Below, piece after piece: positions 38,798-46,957 of a stretch of 64,000 nt of DNA. Under the pieces are notes generated by a model. That model made no database searches. It was not told where the DNA came from and saw nothing but the letters and a program-made list of their open reading frames with translations. This stretch comes from Chloroflexota bacterium (GTDB taxonomy: Bacteria > Chloroflexota > Anaerolineae > Aggregatilineales > Aggregatilineaceae). The stretch lies in assembly GCA_012729765.1 (NCBI GenBank), contig JAAYCM010000048.1, positions 38,725 to 102,724 of the forward strand, read 5' to 3'. The first letter of the stretch is position 1. Each line of letters begins with the position of its first letter. A program made the position numbers and the translations under genes.

Positions 38798-39622
38798 TTA
38801 CGCGCTAAATCCTGTTCCGTTTGCCTTCGAATCGCTGCCGTTGACCCGCCGGGGCACAACCGCCCGCGCGACCTGCCGCTCGTTGTAGAGCACCTCGACC
38901 GGCATATCGTAGGAGCGCGAGAGCATCTCCTCGGTCAGCACCTCGCCGGGCGTCCCGCTGGCGAGCACCTGCCCGGCCTTCAGCACCACGACCTGATCGG
39001 CATACAGCAGCGCGCTGGTCGGGTTGTGGGACGAGATCACGAAGGCGACCCGCACCGCCGCCAACTGCGCGACGGTTTCCAGCACCATCTGCTGGTTGCG
39101 CGGATCGAGATGGGCGGTCGGCTCGTCCAACAACAATACATCGGTTTGCTGCGCGATACCACGTGCAATCAACACAAGCTGCTGCTCGCCGCCGCTCAAC
39201 TCGGTATAGGGCCGGTGCCGGAAGTCTTCCAGCCCGACCAGCGCCAGCGCCTCGTCCACGATCACGCGGTCGTGCCGGTCGGGGGTCGCCAGCAGGCGCA
39301 GATGCGGCGTGCGGCCCATCATCACCACGTCGTGCACGGTGTAGGCGAATACCGGCGCGTGAGTTTGTGGCACCAGCCCGACGCGCCGCGCGCGCTGCGC
39401 CGCCGGCAGCCGGAACAGATCGGCCCCGTTCAACCGCACACTCCCCTGCTGCGGCTGGCGGACGCCGCTCAGGACTTCCAGCAGCGTCGTCTTGCCAGAG
39501 CCGTTGTGCCCCAACAGGTAGACGATGCTGTTAGCCGCCATGTCCAGGCTCACGCCGCGCAGCACGGGCTGGCCCGGCTGGTAGCCATAGTGCAGATTCT
39601 CGGCCTGTAGCATTAGCGCCAT
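38798..39622 (-). CDS. ABC transporter ATP-binding protein (FecE/BtuD type)
   Basis: 274 residues with Walker A LLGHNGSGKTTLL, the signature LSGGEQQLVLIARG, Walker B TDVLLLDEPTAHLD and the switch His in VISSHNP. The closest type is the siderophore/cobalamin importer ATPase. The start at 39622 overlaps the permease stop by 10 bases; the ATG at 39613, forming a TAATG overlap, is an alternative. It powers the permease at 39613-40665. Its tail beyond 245 is variable. Confidence 0.93.
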   Translation of the reverse strand: MALMLQAENLHYGYQPGQPVLRGVSLDMAANSIVYLLGHNGSGKTTLLEVLSGVRQPQQGSVRLNGADLFRLPAAQRARRVGLVPQTHAPVFAYTVHDVVMMGRTPHLRLLATPDRHDRVIVDEALALVGLEDFRHRPYTELSGGEQQLVLIARGIAQQTDVLLLDEPTAHLDPRNQQMVLETVAQLAAVRVAFVISSHNPTSALLYADQVVVLKAGQVLASGTPGEVLTEEMLSRSYDMPVEVLYNERQVARAVVPRRVNGSDSKANGTGFSA

Positions 39623-40665
39623 CCGGTTTTGTTCACCCGCAGAATCACCAGCAGCAGCGGCACGCCCACGATCCCGGTAAAGACGCCCAGCGGCGGCTCT
39701 GAGGACCACAGCGTCCGCGCCAGCGTATCGATTGCCAGCAGGAACGACGCGCCGAGCATGATCGTCGCCGGGATCAGGCGGCGGTGGTCCGGCCCGACCA
39801 GCGTCCGGGCGGCGTGCGGAATCACCAGCCCCACCCAGCCGATCACGCCGCTAACCGATACCGCGACCGCCGTCATCAGCGTGCTGAAGACGATGATCAG
39901 CAGCTTGAGCCGCGTCGGGTTCAGGCCCAGCGCCAGCGCCTCGCTGTCGCCCAGCGAGAGGACATTCAGCCGCCAGCGCACCGCCCACAAAAACAACATA
40001 CCGGCCAGCGAGAGCACAGCCAGCAGCGGCACGTCGCCGCGCGTGACATCGGCCAGACTGCCCAGCAGCCAGTAGGTGATCGCGGGCAGCGTGTCGAGCG
40101 GGTCGGCGATGTACTTGAGCAGCGAGGTCAGCGAGCCAAAAAATGAGCCGACCAGAATCCCGACCAGAGTCAGCACCAGCAGCGGCGCGCTGGCGTACAG
40201 CCGGCTGATGGTATACGCGGTCAGCACCGCCAGCAGCCCGAATCCGAACGCCGCCACCTGGACGTGCAGCGGATTGCCGGTCAGCAGCAGCATCAGCGCC
40301 GCGCCAAAGCCCGCCCCCGATGTGACGCCCAGGATATTCGAGTCTACCAGCGGGTTACGGAAGATGCCTTGAAACGCCGTTCCGGTCACGGCCAGATTCC
40401 CGCCGATCAGCAGCGCGGCGGCGATGCGCGGCAGCCGGATGCGCGTCACGACGTTGTACACCACATCCGGCTCGAAGGCGGCCTCACGGCTCGTCACGAG
40501 ATAGTCATACAGCGCACGCACCACGTCCTGTGGCGGGATGGCATAGCGGCCCAGTCCCAGCGCGTAGATCGCCAGCGGCAGCGGCAGCAGCAGGATCAGC
40601 CAGTAGAGCGCCGCCTGTTGGCGCGGTCGGTCCCAGGCCAGCAGGCGGCGATTTGTCCGGTGCAT
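39613..40665 (-). CDS. FecCD-family ABC transporter permease
   Basis: 350 residues with about nine to ten membrane helices and the FecCD signatures (PLVDSNILGVTSGAGFGA, GWVGLVIPHAART). It imports iron-siderophores, heme or cobalamin type ligands. ATG at 40665 overlaps the stop of the binding protein in a TAATG arrangement, showing translational coupling. Downstream overlaps the ATPase. Confidence 0.94.
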   Translation of the reverse strand: MHRTNRRLLAWDRPRQQAALYWLILLLPLPLAIYALGLGRYAIPPQDVVRALYDYLVTSREAAFEPDVVYNVVTRIRLPRIAAALLIGGNLAVTGTAFQGIFRNPLVDSNILGVTSGAGFGAALMLLLTGNPLHVQVAAFGFGLLAVLTAYTISRLYASAPLLVLTLVGILVGSFFGSLTSLLKYIADPLDTLPAITYWLLGSLADVTRGDVPLLAVLSLAGMLFLWAVRWRLNVLSLGDSEALALGLNPTRLKLLIIVFSTLMTAVAVSVSGVIGWVGLVIPHAARTLVGPDHRRLIPATIMLGASFLLAIDTLARTLWSSEPPLGVFTGIVGVPLLLVILRVNKTGWR

Positions 40666-42074
40666 TACTCGCACAGACTTTGCGCTTCTTCCTCAGACAT
40701 CCGGTAATCGTAGAACCGGGCGTAGAAGCCCCGGACCTGGGACGCGCAGTCCAGCGTCACCTGATCGGGATAGAGCGTCTCGGCCATCCAGATGATGCCC
40801 AAAATCGAGTCGGGGACGGGTGTATCCCAGGGCGAGATGAAATGCGGAAGCTGGTAGACGCGCCCCGCCTGGACCGCCTCGACCACCGCCCATTCCTCAG
40901 ACTCGGTGATCGCCTCGACGGACGCGCCGCCATACGTCACCACGAAGATCACTTCCGGCTCCCAGGTCAACACCTGCTCCAGGTTGACATCGTTCCAGTA
41001 TCCGGGCAGGTCCGCGCTGACCAATTCGCCGCCCGCCGCTTCGATCATGCTGGCCTGATACATCTCACCGCTGGCGGTGCGCAGCGGGTCTGTGCCCGAA
41101 AAATAGACGCGGGCCGGGTCGGCAATCGCTTCCGTCTGGCTGAGCACCTGCTCCAGCACGTGGTCATAGTAGGCGTTGAACTGCGCGGCGCGATAGGCCG
41201 CGTTCGGCCCCAACACCGCGCCCAACAGTTCCATCGCCGCCTGCAAGCGCTCCGGCGACTCACCCTCGAAGCGGATGATCGGCAGGCCCAGCTCGCCCGC
41301 CGTCTCAAGCCAGGTGGTGCGCGCGCTCGTCAGGATCAGATCGGGCTGGAGCGCGGCGGCCTCTTCCAGGTTCAGGCTGTCCTGACTCATGTCGGAGATC
41401 GCCGTGAATACCCGGTCGAAATCGGGATCAACACGGCGCATGATATCCTGCCGGGCGGAGCCGCCCATCCCCAGGTAGGTCGCCGCCGCCAACTGATCGC
41501 CCGCGCCCAGCGTGTAAGCATAGTAGGTTGCCATGCTATAGGCGCTGATGATCCGGCGCACCGGCTGGGGCACCGTCACCGTGACACCCGCCTGATCGAC
41601 CACCTCGACGCTGTCCGGCAGCAGTCCTAATTCAATTGCGACCTGCTGGCCGTCTGGCCCGACGACAAACTGCAAGAAGCCGCGCATGATCGGTGTCTTG
41701 GATGAAACCGTGTCGCCACAATCCACGCTCGACAACCAGCGCGCGCCCAGCTCCGGCAGCGCGACATACGGCTCGCTGATCACGCCACACTCGAATTCAA
41801 TCGGCGGGTCCTGCTCGTAGTCGCTGTAAAACAGAACGTCCGCCTCGGCAGCCCGGTTCAGCACAGCCTCTTCGGACGGCTCAAACTGCACCTCGAAGCT
41901 GACCGCGCCGTTCACTGCCCCATACGCCTCAACCCACGCCTCGATTGGCTCGCGGGCCGACTCTGGCCCGACAACCACAACCGGCCCCTCGCTCTGGGCG
42001 CGCACATCCGCCAGCGGCAGACTGCCGAGCACCAACGCGATCAGGACCAGCAACACACCCCCGCGCCTGAACAT
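40665..42074 (-). CDS. Two-domain ABC substrate-binding protein (type-II-like N-terminal part plus FecB-type domain)
   Basis: 469 residues with a signal peptide (residues 1-26, cut after ADVRA). Residues about 170-460 are a FecB/BtuF-type binding domain (VRRIISAYSMATYYAYTLGAG, DLILTS, VTYGGASVEAI). The preceding 140 residues look like a shortened type II binding fold: VVVVGPESAREPIEAWVEAY at the front and FVVGPDGQQVAIELGLLP at the end, with two cysteines (FECG, VDCG) that could form a disulfide. This extra domain is not usual for the FecB family. No lipobox is seen. The ATG at 42074 follows AAGGAA. The ligand is unknown. Confidence 0.85.
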   Translation of the reverse strand: MFRRGGVLLVLIALVLGSLPLADVRAQSEGPVVVVGPESAREPIEAWVEAYGAVNGAVSFEVQFEPSEEAVLNRAAEADVLFYSDYEQDPPIEFECGVISEPYVALPELGARWLSSVDCGDTVSSKTPIMRGFLQFVVGPDGQQVAIELGLLPDSVEVVDQAGVTVTVPQPVRRIISAYSMATYYAYTLGAGDQLAAATYLGMGGSARQDIMRRVDPDFDRVFTAISDMSQDSLNLEEAAALQPDLILTSARTTWLETAGELGLPIIRFEGESPERLQAAMELLGAVLGPNAAYRAAQFNAYYDHVLEQVLSQTEAIADPARVYFSGTDPLRTASGEMYQASMIEAAGGELVSADLPGYWNDVNLEQVLTWEPEVIFVVTYGGASVEAITESEEWAVVEAVQAGRVYQLPHFISPWDTPVPDSILGIIWMAETLYPDQVTLDCASQVRGFYARFYDYRMSEEEAQSLCE

Positions 42075-42088
42075 AATTGTGTTCCTTT

Positions 42089-42622
42089 CTAGGATTCGTC
42101 GCGCAGTGTCGTTTCGCACTGCTCGATCCACACCAGTACTGCGTCCAACTGCCCGATCATGAAGTCCAGCGCCAGCCCGCCGATACCCGACGGAAGCTGC
42201 TCGCGCCGGGCTGCCAGCCGCGCCCGCTGTGCCTGGCACGCCTGCCGCTGCCGTTCGATGATCGCGCCTGCCGGTCGCCCCAGCACGCCCGCGATATACA
42301 ACCGGCTCAGGAACTCGACGCGCACGCGCCGCACGCTCGGCGACGGCTCCAGATCATCCAGCCACGCATCAAGGCGAACGTGTCCGGCCCCGGTCAGGCG
42401 GTACACGGTGCGCGTCGGCGCGTCGTCGGGCTGGACCTGCTGCCCGGCGATCAGCCCTTGCTGCTCCAGCCGCTTGAGCACGGCATAGAGCTGGCTGGTG
42501 CTCAGGTTCCAGACATGGCCGAGTTGTGCAGGATCGCGGAAGCAGTCGAGGAGTTGGTAGCCATGACGCGCCTGCGCCGCCAGCAGTCCCAGCAGCGTTT
42601 CATCGGGAGTGAGCTTTTGCAT
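42089..42622 (-). CDS. PadR-family transcriptional regulator
   Basis: 177 residues. An N-terminal winged helix (LLGLLAAQARHGYQLLDCF, STSQLYAVLKRLEQQGLIAG) and a C-terminal dimerising helical domain. It is a small repressor that responds to ligands. ATG at 42622. The promoter lies over a perfect inverted repeat, so it should repress itself and, through read-through, the ABC importer that follows 14 bases downstream. Confidence 0.9.
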   Translation of the reverse strand: MQKLTPDETLLGLLAAQARHGYQLLDCFRDPAQLGHVWNLSTSQLYAVLKRLEQQGLIAGQQVQPDDAPTRTVYRLTGAGHVRLDAWLDDLEPSPSVRRVRVEFLSRLYIAGVLGRPAGAIIERQRQACQAQRARLAARREQLPSGIGGLALDFMIGQLDAVLVWIEQCETTLRDES

Positions 42623-42624
42623 GG

Positions 42625-42658
42625 CCCCTATTCTATGGTGGAATAGGGGTAGTGGCAA
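42625..42658 (-). promoter_or_regulatory. Promoter and palindromic operator of the PadR gene
   Basis: -35 TTGCCA (42653-42658), a 17-base spacer and -10 TAGAAT (42630-42635). A perfect inverted repeat, CCCCTATTC / GAATAGGGG with a 7-base centre (42625-42649), covers the spacer, -10 and start site. The -10 ends seven bases before the ATG, so the mRNA is nearly leaderless. Confidence 0.75.
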
Positions 42659-42674
42659 AAAGTCGGGGGAAGGG

Positions 42675-44150
42675 TTATGAGTTCAGCGGCACCAGCCGGT
42701 AGATCACGAAGCCGTGCGTTCCGTCGTGGTAAATCGTCTCGCTGTGGAATCCGGCCCGCTCCAGCAGCGCCAGCCAGAACGCGGCCTGCTGTGGCGACGG
42801 GGCAACGAAAGCGCGCGCGGCGGTCTGCCCCTGCATCTCGGCGGCAAGTGCTTCGGGCAGCGGCATATAGGCCAGCGTGACGCGCGTCTCCGGGCCGAGA
42901 TAGTAGGCCAGCTCCCAGCTCAGCCAGTGATCGTAGACGACTTCCCCACCCAAACGCGTATTGAGTTCAGCCGCCAGCCGGTCGATCCCGGTGTGCTGCC
43001 CCTGGTCGCCGCCGACTGCCGCCCGCCCGGCCAGCACATCCACGCTGCCCGGCAGCAGCGTGATCACCAACGCCACGATGAGGATCGCCAGCGCCGGACG
43101 GCTGCCCAGCCCTCGCCAGACTCCGATCAGCGCGCGCGCCGCCAGCAGCAGCCCGAACGGGATCAGCGTGTGCAGGTAGCGGTCGTAGGTATTGAACGCG
43201 ACCAGCCAGTGCCAGCCCAGGAACGCCGCGCCGAAGCCCGCGATCAGCCAGTCGAGCGCCGCCGCCCGCGAGCGCCCGCGCCCCAGGCCGCGCGCCAGCC
43301 AGGCCCCGATCATCGCCAGCAGCGCCGTGTTCAGCCCGTGCGAGCCGGTTGCCCAGCCAAGCCAGTGCCCCCACTGCTCCAGGCGCGGTCCCACTTCCGC
43401 CGCGCGGATCAGCCGCCCCGGATTGTTGTGCGCCACCCCCAGCGCCCAGAAGCTCTGCGGGGCGCGTGCCAGGTCCCAGAGCGTCAGCAGCCCCGCAAGC
43501 GTGCCCAGCGCCAACCCAAAGGTGCCCAGCCGCCGCAGCCCGTCGCGCCATTGCCAACCGGGCTGCACGTGCCGCACCATGCCCAGCGCCACAATCAGCG
43601 GGACGAACAGCGCCGCGTTCGACTTGCTGGCAAAGGCCAATCCCGCCGCCAGCCCGGCCCCGCGCCAGCGATCGCGGGCCGCCAGCGCGCCCGCCGCCAG
43701 CGTCCAGAAAGTGGCCTGCACGTCGGTAAAAACCGTCGCGCTGAAGGCCAGCGCATAGGGCGAGAGCGCCCACAGCAGCACCGCGACCCACCCCACCACG
43801 CGATCACGATAGAGCGCCAGCGCCAGCGCGTAGAGCGCTGCCAGGCTGAGCACGCTGAACAGCACATTAGGCAGCCGCGCCGCAAACTCGCTCACCCCCA
43901 GCGCCCGGAACGCCAGCGCCGTAACGTAAAATGTGAGCGGCGGCTTGTCGAGATCGGTCCCGCGCAGCAGCCAGTCGCCGCCCTGCGCCACCTGCCGGGC
44001 CTGCGCCGCGAACAGCGCCTCGTCGGGATGGAAGCGCATATCCAGCCCCAGCAGCCCGATCCGCAGCAGCGCCCCGGCCAGAATCACAAGCGCCGGTGCC
44101 CAGACCGGCGCCCATCCCGTCGCATGGTGGCCCGGCGCGTGCCGGATCAC
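42675..44150 (-). CDS. GT39-type membrane glycosyltransferase (ArnT/PMT family)
   Basis: 491 residues with about eleven membrane helices. An early outside loop has RFHPDEALFAAQA and DKPPLTFYV, the acidic motif of polyprenyl-phosphate-sugar:acceptor transferases. The GTG start at 44150 overlaps the TGA stop of the GT2 gene (GTGA), so both are coupled. The GT2 enzyme would make polyprenyl-phosphate-sugar and this enzyme would use it outside the membrane on lipid or protein. Acceptor unknown. Confidence 0.88.
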   Translation of the reverse strand: MIRHAPGHHATGWAPVWAPALVILAGALLRIGLLGLDMRFHPDEALFAAQARQVAQGGDWLLRGTDLDKPPLTFYVTALAFRALGVSEFAARLPNVLFSVLSLAALYALALALYRDRVVGWVAVLLWALSPYALAFSATVFTDVQATFWTLAAGALAARDRWRGAGLAAGLAFASKSNAALFVPLIVALGMVRHVQPGWQWRDGLRRLGTFGLALGTLAGLLTLWDLARAPQSFWALGVAHNNPGRLIRAAEVGPRLEQWGHWLGWATGSHGLNTALLAMIGAWLARGLGRGRSRAAALDWLIAGFGAAFLGWHWLVAFNTYDRYLHTLIPFGLLLAARALIGVWRGLGSRPALAILIVALVITLLPGSVDVLAGRAAVGGDQGQHTGIDRLAAELNTRLGGEVVYDHWLSWELAYYLGPETRVTLAYMPLPEALAAEMQGQTAARAFVAPSPQQAAFWLALLERAGFHSETIYHDGTHGFVIYRLVPLNS

Positions 44151-44836
44151 TCGGTGAAGCGGTAGCGGAACAACGTCCACAGCGCGATCACACCGTCCCG
44201 CCACGAGATTTTCTTTCCCTCGGACCACTCGCGCCCGTTATACGAGATCGGGACCTCGTAGATACGGTAGCCGCGCTTGAGCACCTTGGCAGTAACTTCC
44301 GGCTCGAAGTCGAAGCGCCGCGAGCGCAGCGGGATACCGCGCACGACTTCCGCGCGGAAGACCTTGTAGCACGTTTCCATGTCGCTCAGGATCGAGTTGT
44401 AGAGGATATTGGTAACGAACGTCAGCGTGCGGTTGGCGACCATATTCCAGAAGAACATCGCCTTGCGCGGCCCGCCCAAAAAGCGCGAGCCGTATACCAC
44501 CGGCGAGATGCCTTCCTCGATCGGGCGCAGCAGCACCGGGTAATCGCGCGGATCATATTCCAGGTCGGCATCCTGAATCAGCAGCACATCACCGCTGGCC
44601 GCCTGAAAACCCGTGCGCACCGCCGCGCCCTTGCCCTGGTTGTGATCGTGGCAGAAGATCTTCAGGTCGTCGCCCGGCTCGATCTCGGCCAGGACCTCGC
44701 GCGTCCCATCGGTAGAGCCATCGTCCACGACAATGATCTCGCTGGCTAGCTCCACCGCACGCACCCGGCGGACAATCTCCGCGATGGTGTTCTTCTCGTT
44801 ATAGCAGGGAATGATAACCGAGAGTTTCAGGCTCAA
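44147..44836 (-). CDS. GT2 polyprenyl-phosphate glycosyltransferase (dolichyl-phosphate mannose/glucose synthase type)
   Basis: 229 residues. Typical segments are SVIIPCYNEKNTI, VDDGSTDGT and IQDADLEYDP (the metal-binding DxD type region) and YGSRFLGG. It transfers a sugar from a nucleotide donor to polyprenyl phosphate at the inner membrane face. The start is TTG with GAGG eight bases before. It has its own promoter and is coupled to the GT39 enzyme. Confidence 0.93.
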   Translation of the reverse strand: MSLKLSVIIPCYNEKNTIAEIVRRVRAVELASEIIVVDDGSTDGTREVLAEIEPGDDLKIFCHDHNQGKGAAVRTGFQAASGDVLLIQDADLEYDPRDYPVLLRPIEEGISPVVYGSRFLGGPRKAMFFWNMVANRTLTFVTNILYNSILSDMETCYKVFRAEVVRGIPLRSRRFDFEPEVTAKVLKRGYRIYEVPISYNGREWSEGKKISWRDGVIALWTLFRYRFTE

Positions 44837-44882
44837 TATGGCATCCTCTAAACAGCGGGACTACGGTCGGGAAAGCGGCGGA

Positions 44883-44911
44883 ATTATAGCCACTCCCGCC
44901 TCAACCGGCAA
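44883..44911 (-). promoter_or_regulatory. Promoter of the GT2-GT39 pair
   Basis: -35 TTGCCG (44906-44911), 17-base spacer, -10 TATAAT (44883-44888), about 40 bases upstream of the TTG start. Confidence 0.75.
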
Positions 44912-45101
44912 ACGGCGGCGTCCTGACGCTGGTGCATAAGCGTCCTGTAAGTTTTAGCCTGAGAGCGCGTGCGTAGCAAAACAGGCACCGGCCCATGCCG
45001 GAGTTTGGCGGAAGCAGCCGGGCGCGCTAAGCTAGGGCGGTATCCCGCCGGCAGCCACACAAGCCGGATTCACCCGCTCATTGGCAGAGACGTGACAGCC
45101 T

Positions 45102-45653
45102 ATGACCGACTTCACCACCCTGACGATTCGCGGCCAGCGCAGCGACGATCTGGAGCAGCTTTTGGCGCTGTGGTCCAACCCGGCGATCCTGCTCAATTCG
45201 CTGGAGCTGCCCTATATGTCCGACGACTTGTTCCGCGATCATTTCGCCAACCCACCCGCCGACATGCATACGCTGATCGCCGAGGCCGGGCTGGCCAGCG
45301 GGCGCAGGCGGATCGTCGGTATGGCGTGGCTCAACACCATCGCCCGGCCACGCCGCCGCCATGTGGGCCGCGTCGGCGTCATCATCTATCCCGACTATGC
45401 CGACTCGGATGCCGCCGCCCCGCTGCTGGAAGCCGTGCTCGATCTGAGCGACACTTGGCTGGGGCTGCGCCGGCTGGAAACCACCGTGTTTGCCGACGAT
45501 ACCGCCGCGAGCGCGCTTTACCAGCGCGGCGGCTTCGAGCACGAGGCCACCCTGCGCCGCTACGCCTTCCGGCAGGGTGCCTGGGCCGACGCGTGGCTGC
45601 TGGCCCGGCTGCACCGGCCCGGCGCGCCATCCTCTCAGGACGAAAGCGCATGA
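45102..45653 (+). CDS. GNAT-family N-acetyltransferase, first of a tandem pair
   Basis: 183 residues, RimJ/RimL-like GNAT fold: IVGMAWLNTIARPRRRHVGR, then the degenerate acetyl-CoA loop region GVIIYPDYADSDAAAPLL and a C-terminal ALYQRGGFEHEATLRRYAF. The usual Q/RxxGxG/A P-loop is poor (DYADSDAAAP), so acetyl-CoA binding may be altered. The second gene keeps a proper P-loop. The genes overlap by four bases (ATGA). Substrate unknown. Confidence 0.82.
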   Translation: MTDFTTLTIRGQRSDDLEQLLALWSNPAILLNSLELPYMSDDLFRDHFANPPADMHTLIAEAGLASGRRRIVGMAWLNTIARPRRRHVGRVGVIIYPDYADSDAAAPLLEAVLDLSDTWLGLRRLETTVFADDTAASALYQRGGFEHEATLRRYAFRQGAWADAWLLARLHRPGAPSSQDESA

Positions 45654-46171
45654 GCAAGAAAAGCAGCCATCCCACGATTTTGATTCGCGGGCAGGAAGCC
45701 GACGACTGGGAAGACATCGCGGCCCTGTCCGGCAGCCCGCAGGTGGTCTACCACACGCTGCAAATGCCCTTTGTTTCGCGCGATGTGATCCGCGAGCGGA
45801 CCGAGAACAGCGCCCCGAACCGGCAGATATTGGTGGCCGTCGTTGGCGATCAGGTGGTCGGAATGCTGGGGCTGCACATCGGCAGCGGGCGGCAGGCGCA
45901 CCTCGCCCGCCTGGGCATGATGGTGCGCGACGACTTCCACGGGCAGGGCGTCGGCTCGGCCTTGATGGAAGCCGCGATCGAGCTGGCCGAGAAGTGGTTC
46001 GACCTGCACCGGATCGAGCTGGAAGTATTCGTCGATAACCAGCCCGCGCTGGCGCTCTATCGCAAGTTCGGTTTCGAGATCGAAGGCACGGTGCGCGAAT
46101 ATGCCTTCCGCGACGGGGAGTATGTCGATTCGTACATCATGGCGCGCATCCGGTCAGAGGAGCAGGCATGA
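45650..46171 (+). CDS. GNAT-family N-acetyltransferase, second of a tandem pair
   Basis: 173 residues. The P-loop DFHGQGVGSALMEAA and the C-terminal FVDNQPALALYRKFGFEIEGTVREYAF are classical RimJ/RimL-type. It is a likely duplicate of the first GNAT, as both share an ALY(R/Q)...GFE...AF ending. Start at the ATG overlapping the previous stop; the long upstream frame in this phase is only antisense-free shadow. Also overlaps the methyltransferase by four bases. Confidence 0.88.
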   Translation: MSKKSSHPTILIRGQEADDWEDIAALSGSPQVVYHTLQMPFVSRDVIRERTENSAPNRQILVAVVGDQVVGMLGLHIGSGRQAHLARLGMMVRDDFHGQGVGSALMEAAIELAEKWFDLHRIELEVFVDNQPALALYRKFGFEIEGTVREYAFRDGEYVDSYIMARIRSEEQA

Positions 46172-46950
46172 CACCGGCGCATCACCCCTCCAGCCTGGCC
46201 GCGCAGCGCGGCGAGCCGAGTTATGTCTGGCGCTTTGGGCAGGAGCGCCGCCTCAAGCTGATCGCGCGCTGGGCGCGCCTGGACGGGGCGACCATCCTGG
46301 AAGCGGGCTGCGGTCTGGGCGCGTACAGCGGGCAGTTTCGCCGCCACTATTCACCCCATGTCGAAGCCTTCGATCTGGAGCCGGAGCGCGTGGCCGTAGC
46401 GCAGCAGGGGACGCCGCACGCCCTGGTTGCCGCCGCCGAAGCCCTGCCCTACCGCGCGAATCTGTTCGATACGATCCTGTCGAACGAGGTGATCGAGCAC
46501 GTCAGCGACGACCGGCTGGCCGTCGCCGAGATGGTGCGCACCCTCAAGCCGGGCGGGCGGCTGGTGCTGTTTTGCCCCAACCGCTGGTACCCGGTCGAGC
46601 AGCACGGCCACTACTGGCGCGGCCAATACCATTTCGGCAATACCCCGCTGGTCAACTACCTGCCCGACCGCTGGCGTAACCGGCTGGTGCCGCACGTGCG
46701 CACCTACAGTGCTTCCGGCCTGAAACGCCTCTTCGAGGGGCAGCCGGTCCACATCATCCACCACACGCGCATCTTTGGCGGCTACGACAATATCGTCCAC
46801 CGCTTCCCGCGCGCCGGTCGCCTGCTGCGGCACATCCTCTATGCCTTGGAGCGCACGCCGCTTCGCTTCTTCGCCCTCTCGCACCTGCTGATCGTGGAGA
46901 AAGTTATGCCCACCCACACCGCACAGATCAGCCGTCGCCCAGAACCGTAG
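46168..46950 (+). CDS. SAM-dependent class I methyltransferase
   Basis: 260 residues. A methyltransferase_11/25-type core with SAM motif ILEAGCGLGAYSG, the acidic motif AFDLEPERVAVA and the post-I AAAEALPYRANLFDTILSNEVIEHV. The C-terminal part is helical. Four-base overlap with the GNAT gene makes a coupled three-gene cassette. Similar proteins methylate sugars, lipids or small metabolites; the target is unknown. Confidence 0.88.
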   Translation: MTPAHHPSSLAAQRGEPSYVWRFGQERRLKLIARWARLDGATILEAGCGLGAYSGQFRRHYSPHVEAFDLEPERVAVAQQGTPHALVAAAEALPYRANLFDTILSNEVIEHVSDDRLAVAEMVRTLKPGGRLVLFCPNRWYPVEQHGHYWRGQYHFGNTPLVNYLPDRWRNRLVPHVRTYSASGLKRLFEGQPVHIIHHTRIFGGYDNIVHRFPRAGRLLRHILYALERTPLRFFALSHLLIVEKVMPTHTAQISRRPEP

Positions 46951-46957
46951 CCCGCAG

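Noticed and set aside
42714..44165. A 483-codon plus-strand frame
   Set aside because: Arg/Pro/Gln-rich low-complexity product, antisense to the GT39 gene; no support.
44969..45649. An N-terminal extension of the second GNAT to 400 residues
   Set aside because: This part overlaps the first GNAT in another frame and shows no conserved sequence; the ATG overlapping the previous stop is the natural start.
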